A DNA stretch of 45,846 bases, taken from positions 1 through 45,846 of the IMG/VR virus record IMGVR_UViG_3300019890_000009; one strand, given 5' to 3'. The position numbers were made by a program, and so were the translations under genes. Shown here piece by piece: positions 29,876 to 39,046 of this stretch. The stretch's first letter is position 1; each line of letters starts with the position of its first letter. Under the pieces are notes generated by a model. That model was not told the origin of the DNA. It was given only the letters and a program-made list of their open reading frames with translations, and did not search any database. Origin of the DNA: a virus.

Positions 29876-32148
29876 TATCGAATCTCACGATTACGTCCGC
29901 CCGGGACAAATTCAAGCATTGCGGACTCGATCGAAAAGAATGCCTGATCCGTGAAGTTGCTCAGCGTTAGACTGAACCAGCCCCCGCGCATACGTTGGCG
30001 AAATACCTTCTGCCGGCGGTCCATCGGCATTACGACTGTGGCGATGGGGTGATTATTCGCGGCATTATTTAGCCCCTCTGTTACAGAGTATGCATCAGGT
30101 CCCGCCGCAAGCTTGGCCTGAACGTTCCAGTGCGTGGATGACAAGACAGGCGGGAGTTCCCCGAGATCGATCGTGACCCCGGTAAGCACGGCTGCTTCAC
30201 CAGGAACGGGCGCAAACGGCCCGAGGGTCACGGTCGCTGCGATCGTAGACCCATCATCATCGTACACCGTATCGCTTAGAGATCGTATGAACCCGTCCCA
30301 GCCCCCGAGGAGTATGGCGCGGTTGTTAGGATTTCCGTCTGCGAAGAACAAGACAGACGAAGTAGGACCAATGGTCGAGACGTATTGCGTTGGCCAGAAT
30401 CCGGCCTCACCCTCGCCGACGCTACGCATATCCACGGTCATGTGTGTTCCGGCGGATTGATCTATCGGGGTCACGAAGATATGGAGATACAGAAGATCGG
30501 GGTCGTAGACTAGAGATACTTTCGTGGCCGAGGGATTCAGGCCAGTGAAACTCTGATTGATCTGCCGCTGGCTGATCGGTTCCGGGGGGCGGTAGAACTC
30601 CCATGCTGGGCGAACTTGGAAGACGCCGCCGGTCGCGACGAACCACAGGGTACCCGCCGGGTCGACGCACCACGCGTCCTTACCGACGATGCCGAGGGTA
30701 TTACTGACGTTGGTGATCGTACCGCCGTCTGCTGGATCACCTTGGGCCATCCACAGAGAATGCGAGCAGCCAAATTTAAGATAGTCGTCGCTGAACGGAA
30801 TCAAAGCGGTGATCGGCTCGCCGATCTTTCCGCTGTGGGCAAGATTGCCGGCCACAGCAGCGGCAGAGTCGGTCTGCGAATAGTCCCAGTCGGCCCCCGG
30901 GGGTATGACCACCAGGGTGCTGGTGACGGTGTTGAAGTAGGTGCCAGACGGACGGGCCATGTAAAAGTTCTGCGGATTCGCGGAATCGCCCGCCAGCGTG
31001 ACACGGCCCCGCCAGTTACAGATTAGATTGCAGTTCGGCGGCACGGTGCCAGTTACGTTGCCCGGTGAAGGGACGGGCGTGACCGCGGCGACTGTATCGG
31101 TCGCGATCGTGTACCCCCACAAGAAGGGGCTCCCATCGGCTATAAAGACCACACCATCGGCATAGGCCATGCTCACAAATGCGGTCGGGGAAATCTGCGG
31201 AGTCGCTTGCCCGTTAGCGGCTTTCGCAATCACACCGTTCTCACCAACCCACACATATCCATCACACACGGCGATCAGTAACGTCTCATACCCGACCTGT
31301 CCTGTGGCGACCCCGACAGTCTGAGTGAGAACGAGATTGCTGACCGTCATCGACTCGGACAGATTAGACGGATCGAGGACGGTGAATATGGAGATATAGT
31401 CGGAACCGGAACTTACTGGAACGTGGAAGGTCCCGCCCGATCCGCCGCCTCCCCCGCCATTCGTGGTCCACGATCCGAACGTACCCGAAATATTGCCCCC
31501 AGAAGTCCAGGTGATGGTCATCGGTATCGTCGAACCCGGCGGGGCGCTGATCGCATTCGTTGTTTGAATGAAATCCCCAGTTGTGCTAGAGAAAACAAAC
31601 AAATTGCTCGCAGCGGTCGAAGAGAGGAATTGATAATCCAACGAAAGCCGGGGATTGGGGCTTCCGAAAGAAGTCGCGGGATCGGGATCAATATTGATGA
31701 TCAGGTCAAGCGAAGAGTTTGTCGATGTTGTATAGGACACATCAAATGAGAGGACCCACCCTACTTCGGGAAGGGTGCTGTTATACCTCGGCGTCGTATC
31801 GGAACTCCCCCCGACGTAATTAAATTCGTACAGCAGATTGTTCATTGCCGTAGAAACGTGGGCGGGCACAGTCCACCCGTTTAGCGGGGTGACGCCCGTG
31901 CTTGCATTACCCCCGGCATAAGCTACGTTGTTGACCGGCAGCATGCCCTGAATCTTGCCGATGCCAAGATCAGTCGGAAATTCCTTCGCCACTCCTGAAC
32001 GCTGGGCCACGCGCTTGCGACCGAATGCGTCGTACGGGAGGACGTTTAGGGCGTTCCAGCAAGTGCCGGGTGGCTGCCCCTCGCGGGCGACCACGGTATT
32101 CACTCCACCGATGGGAGACGGGGCATGGATTCGAAGTGGCTGCGGCAT
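29875..32148 (-). CDS. Tail hub/nozzle-like protein (757 aa)
   Basis: Opens SPIGGVNTVVAREGQPPGTCWNALNVLPYDAFGRKRVAQRSG (about 11-52, shown here in part of the family's P-x-G-G-(x)-N ... A-L-N-V-x-P pattern), which is typical of podovirus tail-nozzle and stabilisation proteins. The rest is beta-rich with propeller-like repeats (YVWVGENGVIAKAANG, VVFIADGSPFLWGY). It would form the narrow end of the tail. Starts after a leftward terminator candidate at 32152-32181. Confidence 0.7.
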   Translation of the reverse strand: MPQPLRIHAPSPIGGVNTVVAREGQPPGTCWNALNVLPYDAFGRKRVAQRSGVAKEFPTDLGIGKIQGMLPVNNVAYAGGNASTGVTPLNGWTVPAHVSTAMNNLLYEFNYVGGSSDTTPRYNSTLPEVGWVLSFDVSYTTSTNSSLDLIINIDPDPATSFGSPNPRLSLDYQFLSSTAASNLFVFSSTTGDFIQTTNAISAPPGSTIPMTITWTSGGNISGTFGSWTTNGGGGGGSGGTFHVPVSSGSDYISIFTVLDPSNLSESMTVSNLVLTQTVGVATGQVGYETLLIAVCDGYVWVGENGVIAKAANGQATPQISPTAFVSMAYADGVVFIADGSPFLWGYTIATDTVAAVTPVPSPGNVTGTVPPNCNLICNWRGRVTLAGDSANPQNFYMARPSGTYFNTVTSTLVVIPPGADWDYSQTDSAAAVAGNLAHSGKIGEPITALIPFSDDYLKFGCSHSLWMAQGDPADGGTITNVSNTLGIVGKDAWCVDPAGTLWFVATGGVFQVRPAWEFYRPPEPISQRQINQSFTGLNPSATKVSLVYDPDLLYLHIFVTPIDQSAGTHMTVDMRSVGEGEAGFWPTQYVSTIGPTSSVLFFADGNPNNRAILLGGWDGFIRSLSDTVYDDDGSTIAATVTLGPFAPVPGEAAVLTGVTIDLGELPPVLSSTHWNVQAKLAAGPDAYSVTEGLNNAANNHPIATVVMPMDRRQKVFRQRMRGGWFSLTLSNFTDQAFFSIESAMLEFVPGGRNREIR

Positions 32149-32151
32149 ATT

Positions 32152-32181
32152 AAAAATCCCCGCCCTCGTTAAAGGAGGGGG
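32152..32181 (-). terminator. Leftward intrinsic terminator candidate inside the late operon
   Basis: CCCTC (32163-32167) pairs with GAGGG (32175-32179), extended by two pairs across a bulged G; on the minus strand it is followed by ATTTTT (32157-32152). It lies 4 bases before the tail-hub start codon, so it may attenuate expression of downstream tail genes. Confidence 0.5.
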
Positions 32182-32209
32182 ACCTGTAAGAAAAGATGAC
32201 TAGAATTCC

Positions 32210-32797
32210 TTACCGCAGCGGATTGCCCAGCGCGTCCAGCCCGTCGCGCCATGAGACGATGCAGGATGCGTAGACAACCTCAACGGCGAAGATTTGAACG
32301 GCATCGGTCGTGTGGGCACCGGCCGTAATAACGAAGGAGAGGATTTCGTCCCGGGTTAGCCCCTGGCCCGATAGATCGAATTCGTAGACTGCTTCAGTCG
32401 CGGTGATCGCGGAAGATGTCACCGATGTGCCAGCGATGCCGACTGTGCTGCCGAGGATCGTGGTGCTGGAAGCAACGGTCAGCGTCGGCGTATTGGTCGC
32501 CCCGCCCATGCGGGCGAGAAGGCGGACGCGGATCTGATCAGAGTTTTCGTCATAATCGCGCGGGACTAGAAATCCGTACGTAGCGATCGTGGTATTGGAT
32601 GCGGCGGATGAAATGATCGGGACGTTATTCACGGTGGTGAATGTAGCACCGGCCGCGAACACACCGCCGTTAAGGCCCAGGCTATAGTCCAGATTAAACC
32701 CCCCGTCATTCGGCAGCGGGGCGGTCGGGTTCTGGCGAAGACCGCCAGGGACGATGTTCTTGATATTCTGAAGAAAATTGTTAGGTGAAAACTTCAT
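32210..32797 (-). CDS. Hypothetical structural protein (195 aa)
   Basis: Beta-rich throughout (GGVFAAGATFTTVNNVPIISSA, GATNTPTLTVASSTTILGS). Sits between the connector-like and tail-hub genes, so probably a virion protein, perhaps an adaptor or a decoration subunit. No domain recognised. Confidence 0.6.
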   Translation of the reverse strand: MKFSPNNFLQNIKNIVPGGLRQNPTAPLPNDGGFNLDYSLGLNGGVFAAGATFTTVNNVPIISSAASNTTIATYGFLVPRDYDENSDQIRVRLLARMGGATNTPTLTVASSTTILGSTVGIAGTSVTSSAITATEAVYEFDLSGQGLTRDEILSFVITAGAHTTDAVQIFAVEVVYASCIVSWRDGLDALGNPLR

Positions 32798-32843
32798 AGC
32801 GATACTCCTAGCATGGTGACACGGAGCGCGTCACGGAGAAAAA

Positions 32844-34085
32844 TTAACCCAGGGGATTGACACCCACGGTGGGTCGTTGATACCAGTTGTTACGGAAGTC
32901 GCGAATCAGGCCACCCATCGTGCCGCCCGACGAGGGATTGCCGAAGTAACCCAGGCGCTTGGGGGCGCTCATGGCGTCAAGCAGGAATGCTTTCTTCAAA
33001 GCATCCCCCTTGTAGTATTGCCAAGCAAGACCCATCTGGTTTTCCACGTCGAATTCAGTCTGCGCCAGACACGCGGCCTTGAGCGCTTCATCAAACGCGA
33101 ACGGAGAAGGGGGCGTGTCGGTGAGATTGACCAGCGACTGGAAACCCAAACGGTACGGAAAGATCGCGTGCAGAAATTCAGAACTGATGCGCCACGTCAT
33201 CAGTTCCCAGCGGCGGCGCTGCGGGTAGTATGTGAGGTTCACGTTTCCCGGCGTGGCGCTGACAATCGAAGGCGTTGGCATCAGGCGAACTGCACATTCA
33301 TACGGCGTGCCTGATTCAAAGTTGTAGTTCTGCCGGCGGCTGCGGATCGATACTTCATCGGTCCAACTGAGGATCATTCCCCGGTTGGTGTTCTGAATGT
33401 AGGTGATATCGCCGGTGTATTGCCCGGCAAAGTCAGCCGGCAGGGTATAGTCGCCGTTTGCGATCATCGACCAGCAGGTGGACTTCACGCCCGTTGATGT
33501 GAACGTGCTCGAAGCCGGCTGGCCGAAAATTTGAATCTGCGTCGGCGACAGGTAATTGACGATCGTGAACGGAACACCGTTGTTGGCGGTGCTGCTCGCT
33601 CCGAAGGGAAGCTGGAACCCCGGCACGGTGGTCGGCGGGTTGCCTCCCAGGAAGATGCTGCGAAGCTCCATCGACGGATAAAAACCAGCCGTTGATGTGT
33701 TGGTGCTAGACACGGTGCTGCCGTAGTGCAGCGTCAGCGTGGTGAAGTTGCTGGTCGAGTCATACGCCGTCGAAGATACATAGCTGGTGAGGCCCGTGGT
33801 ATCGGCGGCGATCATCGGCCAGAAGTCGATCTGTGCAACCGGGTTCAACCACTTCCAGCCATTGGGGCCGGGGCCGTCGTTGATGAACATGCGGATCGCG
33901 TTGTTGACGATCTGCTTGCACTTGAATAGATCATGAGCGTCCACGGGAACCTGCGGCACGCCCTGGCCATCGGGGCCATAGTAAGCGACGCCCATTTTAT
34001 AGGCGACTTCCAGAATCAGGTCGCTGAACGCCAGCACGCTGGTAGGCTCAGTCGTCGGATATGTTGGAATTCCACCGAGGGGCAT
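32844..34085 (-). CDS. Head-tail connector/adaptor-like protein (413 aa)
   Basis: Residues 15-75 (SVLAFSDLILEVAYKMGVAYYG, HDLFKCKQIVNNAIRMFIND, GWKWLNP) resemble the helical start of phage adaptor proteins that bind below the portal. The remainder is beta-rich and ends with a helical tail containing AFDEALKAACLAQTEFDVEN. Function is inferred from position after capsid and decoration genes. Confidence 0.6.
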   Translation of the reverse strand: MPLGGIPTYPTTEPTSVLAFSDLILEVAYKMGVAYYGPDGQGVPQVPVDAHDLFKCKQIVNNAIRMFINDGPGPNGWKWLNPVAQIDFWPMIAADTTGLTSYVSSTAYDSTSNFTTLTLHYGSTVSSTNTSTAGFYPSMELRSIFLGGNPPTTVPGFQLPFGASSTANNGVPFTIVNYLSPTQIQIFGQPASSTFTSTGVKSTCWSMIANGDYTLPADFAGQYTGDITYIQNTNRGMILSWTDEVSIRSRRQNYNFESGTPYECAVRLMPTPSIVSATPGNVNLTYYPQRRRWELMTWRISSEFLHAIFPYRLGFQSLVNLTDTPPSPFAFDEALKAACLAQTEFDVENQMGLAWQYYKGDALKKAFLLDAMSAPKRLGYFGNPSSGGTMGGLIRDFRNNWYQRPTVGVNPLG

Positions 34086-34107
34086 GGGTTAGTCTTTCAC
34101 GAAAGAG

Positions 34108-34158
34108 GGGCCGGATAAACCAGCGGCGGGTCTTCACCGTCACTGATCCATCCGGCCC
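34108..34158 (-). terminator. Long-stem hairpin after the decoration-like gene
   Basis: GGGCCGGAT (34108-34116) and ATCCGGCCC (34150-34158) pair perfectly around a 33-base loop, in the gap between the decoration-like stop and the connector start. CCTCTTTCG follows on the minus strand. It may end most capsid-level transcripts, so that tail genes are expressed less. Confidence 0.5.
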
Positions 34159-34178
34159 GAGGGTAGAGAAGATATGGA

Positions 34179-35003
34179 CTAGATCAGCTTAGCTGCCGTG
34201 CGGAGGAAACTGATATTGGCGTTGGCCGTAGCGGTGGAAGTTCCGAAGCCCAGGAGAGCGCCGTAGCTATCCGCAAGGTCCATCGTCTGGTCAATCAGTT
34301 TCTTGGCCACCTGCGAGCCGTTGACATACCAGTATACGTACTGCTTATCCGTTCGCAGACCCAGCTTTACCCACGAACTACCGGTGAAAGCACCGGGGGC
34401 AACCGCCGGAACATAGGCGAGATTCGCCGGGTTCGGGTTGTTGGCATTCGCGGTAAGAACGTTCGCGAGAACCGTCGTGGTGCTCTGGACCGTCTGGCCG
34501 TGGTACACGGCATCCAGATTGCTCGGAGCATCGGCGTGCATCCAGAAGCCGATCAGGCCGGTGCTAGCCGCGAGGGCTACGCCGGTCGAGAAGACCGTTG
34601 AGCTAAGCGCCGTGCTGTTCGCGAAGCCGAAGAACATATACTGCGACGTGATCTGCGCGGGTTCGACGCTGATCTCATACCAGAGTTTTGTCTGACCGTT
34701 CGGGGCGATGGGGGCCATCGGCCGAACAAACGCGATCGCATTGGCGGTGCTGGTATACACCACATTCACGACGCTATCACCCGCCGTATTGAACGACCAG
34801 GTGCCGTTCTGGACCGGAAGGCCCGGGGCGGTCAGATCCGCCTTGAAATCCTTATGAACAAAGTATCCAACCGCTTCATCAGTAAGTTCCTGGGACGAGC
34901 AGTCACCGAAGATATTGCCGCTGGGAAGCGACTGAGTAGTGCCGACCTGCGCGGTCGAGTTGACCTGCCCGGGGGCACCATAACCGATAATTCCGTAAGC
35001 CAT
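34179..35003 (-). CDS. Beta-jelly-roll decoration or structural protein (274 aa)
   Basis: AAGGA precedes the ATG. Residues 55-250 have the strand pattern of a concanavalin A-like lectin fold (FVRPMAPIAPNGQTKLWYEI, MFFGFANST, SSWVKLGLRTDKQYVYWYVNG). The N-terminus includes an ordered arm (CSSQELTDEAVGYFVHKDF). Located next to the capsid gene, it probably decorates the head. Confidence 0.6.
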   Translation of the reverse strand: MAYGIIGYGAPGQVNSTAQVGTTQSLPSGNIFGDCSSQELTDEAVGYFVHKDFKADLTAPGLPVQNGTWSFNTAGDSVVNVVYTSTANAIAFVRPMAPIAPNGQTKLWYEISVEPAQITSQYMFFGFANSTALSSTVFSTGVALAASTGLIGFWMHADAPSNLDAVYHGQTVQSTTTVLANVLTANANNPNPANLAYVPAVAPGAFTGSSWVKLGLRTDKQYVYWYVNGSQVAKKLIDQTMDLADSYGALLGFGTSTATANANISFLRTAAKLI

Positions 35004-35063
35004 GACTTGAATTCCTTATTTCAGTGAGACTGTGAGTTTCAACAAATGCTGAAATCAAGCCAA

Positions 35064-36179
35064 TTACACAATAGCATTATGGATCACGAAGCCGGTCGTT
35101 CGGCGGTTGACGCACAGGTTGTTGTGCGAACCGTCGAGGAAGACAGTGAACGTGGTGTGCTGGCCACGATCAGTGATCGGCTTGGATTCCTCCATCCAGT
35201 ACCCATCCTGCACGATCGGCTGCAACTTGCTCCAGTCCACGCAGAAGATCGGGTTCGGGTTCTGAGTCGTCGCCGACCCTTGAACGCTGAAGCCGTCCAA
35301 CTGCGGGATATACTGAATCGGCATCTTGTTGAAGTGCGCGACCCCGTCGAAGTTGTGCAGCATCTTGCCAGCCAGATCACCCGGCTGGTTGTCGTCGTCC
35401 CGCTTATCGGACAAATCCTCAAGCTGGCTAGTCACGTCATCGGCGGCGTAGAGCTTAATCTTCGCGCCGACCTTGTCGTTGCCTGGCTTCTGGACGTTCG
35501 GGGCGGGTTTGAACCGCGTGCGGCGAACGGCGCTGCGTAACGTGCGGAGCAGGTTGTTATCCACGCGCTTGTAGATATCAGCGTAGTTCTGCCACTTCGG
35601 TTCGCTGGCGGCGTCGATGCCCGCGCAGACGGTGCCGGTGGTGCCGTTGCTGTAACGGATCGTCTGGCCGGCGAAGCCGCCAGCGGTGACGCCGTTGTTG
35701 AGGAAGTTGATATAGTACGGAATGCCGTAGGGATACAGCGTGTCCGAGGAACTGGTTGGCGTGCTCCAGCCGCGCGTCTCGATCAGTTCGGCCAAGTCCC
35801 ACATGCGTTCGACGCGGCGCGATTCAAGAAGGTCAATAAAGCCCTTCGCCGAATTCTTGTTCCGCATGATTTCCAGAACGTCCCACGAGTAGTCCGTGGA
35901 AAGCTGGGTCCAGGGGACGTTCACCTGGAACTGGCTCTGATCTACCGTGGGCTGGTCGGTGTCATAGAGGCGGCGGTACTTGGCGCGACCGAAGCGGTCG
36001 AGGATCACGTTACGCTGGATCGACGTACCGCCGTCAACCTTGCGTTTATCTTCCTGGTAAATCTGGCACAATTCGTAGTTCTGACTGTCCCACATCACTT
36101 CGAACTGCCCCTTGGGCAGATCACGAAGCGTGGTCGCAATCAGGTCGGCGAGTGCGGCATTATCAACGGCCATTGTCAA
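35064..36179 (-). CDS. Major capsid protein (371 aa)
   Basis: Assigned from position directly after the scaffold-like gene, length, and a mixed alpha-beta composition suitable for an HK97-type fold: an N-terminal helix (ALADLIATTLRDL), a long spine-like helix with a conserved acidic-aromatic stretch (SRRVERMWDLAELIETRGW), and a C-terminal beta-rich domain (GQHTTFTVFLDGSHNNL). No protease gene was recognised, so maturation may occur without cleavage. Start could be at 36179 or two codons later. Confidence 0.75.
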   Translation of the reverse strand: MTMAVDNAALADLIATTLRDLPKGQFEVMWDSQNYELCQIYQEDKRKVDGGTSIQRNVILDRFGRAKYRRLYDTDQPTVDQSQFQVNVPWTQLSTDYSWDVLEIMRNKNSAKGFIDLLESRRVERMWDLAELIETRGWSTPTSSSDTLYPYGIPYYINFLNNGVTAGGFAGQTIRYSNGTTGTVCAGIDAASEPKWQNYADIYKRVDNNLLRTLRSAVRRTRFKPAPNVQKPGNDKVGAKIKLYAADDVTSQLEDLSDKRDDDNQPGDLAGKMLHNFDGVAHFNKMPIQYIPQLDGFSVQGSATTQNPNPIFCVDWSKLQPIVQDGYWMEESKPITDRGQHTTFTVFLDGSHNNLCVNRRTTGFVIHNAIV

Positions 36180-36209
36180 TTCACTTTCAAAATGGCACGC
36201 GCAGGACCA

Positions 36210-37280
36210 CTAGACGAACAGCTTGGACAGACTCCCTTTAACCCGCTGTTCGAGCTTCCCCTTGTCGTTGAGCGGCGCTGCCGGGCGTGAACCCGGTTTA
36301 AGCGTCACGCCCTTGGCGCGGGTTTGAAGCTGTGATGTGATCTGCTTGCGTGCGGCTTGTTCTTTCAACCCGCCGGATACAGCGTCATGCGCGAGGCTCA
36401 TCGCCTCGTCGAAGGTGAGTTGACGCCCTTGTTGAGCGGCCCCACCAATCAGTGCATCCGCGTATTCCAGCACCTTGGTCCGCTGAGCATTCTGAGTATC
36501 AGTCAGCTTGCTCGCGCTGGTTCCGTACGAATCCTTGTACGGGTCCAGTTCCTTGCCGCCGAAGAACCCATCGATCTGTCGAACCAGCATGTCGGCCTGA
36601 GCCTGTTGGCTGCGGGCCTGGGTCTGTTCAACGATCGGCAAAGCCCGTTGCATCTGCTCGATCAGCGGGTTCACCCGCCCCACGAGCGCGTCAATCAGGC
36701 CACCGGCTTCATCGCCGTAGGTCTCTTTCAGCTTGGCCACTTCCGCATCACTGAATGCCTGGAAGGCCGGCTTCGTCGCTTCCTTCGTCGGCGTTGTCTG
36801 TGCGGACGTTTGAGCTTGTGACTCTTTGGTCCTGCGACCTAGCTCTGCCCAGGCGGCGACTTCCTTATTCCGCGTCTGGTGAACCTTGGCCGCGATGGTG
36901 AGGAACTTCGGGTCGGCTGCTGCCGAATCGATCTCCTCATCCGTCCACTCCATCGCCTTCAAAGACCGTCGATACGCAGCAGGAAGGGTTGGGGCTTTGC
37001 CTGCGAGGGCTTTCTTAGCCGCAGCTTCTGTGGTCGGTGTCTTTGTCTCTGCCGCTGACTCCGCAGCGGTCTCGGTCGTTTCAGTCTCGGTGGCCGGGGT
37101 TTCAGTCTCGGTCTCCGTGGACTCTGCCGGTGTTTCATCCACCGTTTCGGTCGGGGTCTCGTCAGGCTCGTCGCTGAACACCGCGTCGAACTTCGACTGG
37201 ATGTTGGCAGCGAGTTGATCCTTGGTTGACTCCGACGCCATCGGGACGGCAGCGCCGCCCGTTGATTCAATCTCCGGCAT
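36210..37280 (-). CDS. Scaffold-like protein (356 aa)
   Basis: ATG at 37280 with GGAG upstream is preferred; the frame opens at a GTG (37355) that lies in the promoter. Residues 30-85 are Thr/Glu/Ala-rich acidic repeats (ETETETPATETET), then helices, ending with a basic tail (KLEQRVKGSLSKLF). An acidic disordered start plus long helices and basic end just before the capsid gene is typical of scaffolds. Confidence 0.7.
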   Translation of the reverse strand: MPEIESTGGAAVPMASESTKDQLAANIQSKFDAVFSDEPDETPTETVDETPAESTETETETPATETETTETAAESAAETKTPTTEAAAKKALAGKAPTLPAAYRRSLKAMEWTDEEIDSAAADPKFLTIAAKVHQTRNKEVAAWAELGRRTKESQAQTSAQTTPTKEATKPAFQAFSDAEVAKLKETYGDEAGGLIDALVGRVNPLIEQMQRALPIVEQTQARSQQAQADMLVRQIDGFFGGKELDPYKDSYGTSASKLTDTQNAQRTKVLEYADALIGGAAQQGRQLTFDEAMSLAHDAVSGGLKEQAARKQITSQLQTRAKGVTLKPGSRPAAPLNDKGKLEQRVKGSLSKLFV

Positions 37281-37357
37281 AATCGTGAACTCCACTGCTG
37301 GCGAGGCCAGGGTAGGGGAAGGGGGCGCATGGCCCAACAGGTGGTATGATGTCACTA

Positions 37358-37386
37358 ATTATACCACAATATGTGGTATAAAGCAA
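37358..37386 (-). promoter_or_regulatory. Leftward promoter for scaffold/capsid genes
   Basis: Minus-strand TTGCTT (37386-37381), 17-base spacer, TATAAT (37363-37358). Bases 37353-37369 equal 497-513 exactly. Transcription would start near 37351, upstream of the scaffold ATG at 37280, so the zinc-ribbon gene and the genes before it would be on an earlier message. Confidence 0.65.
37359..37381. promoter_or_regulatory. Operator-like palindrome over the late promoter
   Basis: TTATACCACA (37359-37368) and TGTGGTATAA (37372-37381) are perfect arms with a 3-base spacer, covering the -10 box and reaching the -35. A further half-site GTGGTAT lies at 37341-37347. The copy at 497-513 has one arm only, so any regulator binding here should act more strongly on this promoter. 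Confidence 0.55.
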
Positions 37387-37391
37387 ATAGA

Positions 37392-37751
37392 TTAACTTCG
37401 GACGCGCTCGCTGTTGGTTTCGATAAACCCTGCTGCGCCAAGGGCTTGCATCTTCGCTTTGCGGGTTCTTGCTACCGGAACGCCGTACATCGGATCGTCC
37501 GGGTTGGTGCTGATCTGCACATCAGGGCATTTGATGGAGAACGCGCGAATCTCCTCCTGATCTTCCATGCCGATGGAAAACATCTCGATCGGGGTGTGGT
37601 ACTCTTTCAAATCAGTGTGGGGGAGCGTGGGGACGCGGTCCATCACGCTGCCGCAGCGGCTGCACAGTTCCTGGTGATCACTGATGATCTTGTGGAACAC
37701 ATCCTTGGCGTCGAAGCCGCAGGATTCACATCGGTAGTCATAAAGGGGCAT
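37392..37751 (-). CDS. FmdB-like zinc-ribbon protein (119 aa)
   Basis: MPLYDYRCESCGFDAKDVF and ELCSRCGSVMDRVPT give two CxxC pairs in the arrangement of the FmdB regulatory family. The rest (IEMFSIGMEDQEEIRAFSIKCPDV...) is unassigned. GGAG precedes the ATG. Possible phage regulator or structural accessory; only the zinc site is certain. Confidence 0.65.
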   Translation of the reverse strand: MPLYDYRCESCGFDAKDVFHKIISDHQELCSRCGSVMDRVPTLPHTDLKEYHTPIEMFSIGMEDQEEIRAFSIKCPDVQISTNPDDPMYGVPVARTRKAKMQALGAAGFIETNSERVRS

Positions 37752-37819
37752 TCGATCTCCAGCAGGTCCGCATCTTCAGGGTAGAATCCATCCAGAATAT
37801 CCGACACATTGGCCCCCGT

Positions 37820-37993
37820 TCATTTCGGAAACGCGCGGCTGAGTCCTTTCTTGACGCGGTGTTCCAGGGGAGGTTTGGGGTGCTTTCGTTCTGGAAGTTT
37901 CCTATCCTTGGGCGTTGCGGATTCAAATTCTTTGGCGATCTCCGGGTGGTTCGCGTACATGTACTTACGCTGCGCTTGGCTCTGGAACGGCAT
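37820..37993 (-). CDS. Small conserved phage protein (57 aa)
   Basis: Starts at the second Met (37993); MPFQSQAQRKYMYANHPEIAKEFE is a pattern I know from many short phage proteins of unknown function, usually near structural genes. Basic throughout. It overlaps the end of the glycosyltransferase gene by 29 bases. Confidence 0.65.
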   Translation of the reverse strand: MPFQSQAQRKYMYANHPEIAKEFESATPKDRKLPERKHPKPPLEHRVKKGLSRAFPK

Positions 37994-38690
37994 GGGGCAA
38001 CTCAACATTCGCGTCCCACCCGGCGAAAAAATCAGGCCGGGGAGAGATGCAGTTAGGGCAGATCGGGCAGACTTCGCAGACGATCGGTTTCTTCAACCCC
38101 TCGGCAATCCACAGCGGGCAGGACTGGTTGCCGATGAACAGGTCACAGCCGGCAATCACGTAGGCAAGGTCTTGCAGATCAGGCGTAGGCAGATACCGGA
38201 TGGCCCCCACGGATTCCTTAAACGCGGTGTACTCATTCCACGTCCCTACAAACTCCGCACCAGGGTATTGCTCCAGAACCCGCTTCCAGGGGAAGCGATC
38301 GTTGTGGTAGCGAGCCGATCGCGCAATGAGCACGCCCCCGAACCGCGTCGCCGGTGCATTTAGCCAGGGCGATAATGCGGCGCTGCGATCAACCCCGTTC
38401 ACATCCAGATAATGATTGGGCAACCACTCATTACACAAATCACGATTCATGCGGCGGAAACAATTGAGGTTGACGCAGTCCCCCGGCGGATAGGCCCACT
38501 GCACATCGGTGATATAGGGCTGCTTGCGCAACAGGGGGGCGATCGCGTCGAACCGCTCGCGGGTCATCCCGTGCATTGTTTCTACGCCATACTCATCCCG
38601 CAGATAGAGTCTCCCACCGCCCATTGCCCGGACGGTCGGCAGGGCAGAGATCACATCACCAAGATCACCGCTGTGAAAGAAATCCGTCAT
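37965..38690 (-). CDS. GT9/heptosyltransferase-like glycosyltransferase (241 aa)
   Basis: Begins MTDFFHSGDLGDVISALPTV (residues 1-20), the Rossmann start of family 9 enzymes, and has GCDLFIGNQSCPLWIAEGLKKPIV (about 180-203, donor-binding region). About 100 residues shorter than bacterial heptosyltransferases. A Cys-rich spot (VCEVCPICPNC) lies near 210. Placement between small virion genes suggests modification of a capsid or tail protein, or of host surface sugars. Confidence 0.7.
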   Translation of the reverse strand: MTDFFHSGDLGDVISALPTVRAMGGGRLYLRDEYGVETMHGMTRERFDAIAPLLRKQPYITDVQWAYPPGDCVNLNCFRRMNRDLCNEWLPNHYLDVNGVDRSAALSPWLNAPATRFGGVLIARSARYHNDRFPWKRVLEQYPGAEFVGTWNEYTAFKESVGAIRYLPTPDLQDLAYVIAGCDLFIGNQSCPLWIAEGLKKPIVCEVCPICPNCISPRPDFFAGWDANVELPHAVPEPSAA

Positions 38691-38693
38691 GGG

Positions 38694-39011
38694 CTATTCG
38701 TCCTCGTGAACGATTGATTCGGTCTGTGCATCTTCCTTCTGCGATTCGCCCTGGAAGGTGCCCTTGTCCTTGTCGCCGCCGAAGGCTTTCTTCATGCGGC
38801 CCTTGGTCTTCTTTTCCAGTTGCTTGCGGGCGTTCTTGTGGGCGTCCTGGGCAGTACCGGCGTTCTTCTCCAGATGCTTCGACGCCTTCGCGTGGCGATC
38901 AGGATCGTTCTGGATTTCCTGAGCCTTGGTGAGCGTGTCGGCATCCGACTGCGACTGGTACTCCTCTGAGCCATATTCCGGGTCGGCCCCGGCGACGAGT
39001 TTCTTAGCCAT
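38694..39011 (-). CDS. Small charged virion-region protein (105 aa)
   Basis: ATG at 39011 with GGAGAA upstream is preferred over the longer frame to 39362, which lies within the portal. Highly charged, helical (ARKQLEKKTKGRMKKAFGG) and acidic at the end (SIVHEDE). Possibly a portal- or scaffold-associated protein. No family recognised. Confidence 0.55.
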   Translation of the reverse strand: MAKKLVAGADPEYGSEEYQSQSDADTLTKAQEIQNDPDRHAKASKHLEKNAGTAQDAHKNARKQLEKKTKGRMKKAFGGDKDKGTFQGESQKEDAQTESIVHEDE

Positions 39012-39046
39012 GTCAAGTTCTCCATCAGAAAAACTACGTACTATTT

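Noticed and set aside
37738-37809. 23-codon frame between the 57-aa protein and the zinc-ribbon gene
   Set aside because: Has a GGGGG nearby and overlaps the next start, but it is too short and not protein-like enough to support.
37809-38363. 184-codon frame on the plus strand
   Set aside because: Antisense to the GT9-like gene; no ribosome site.
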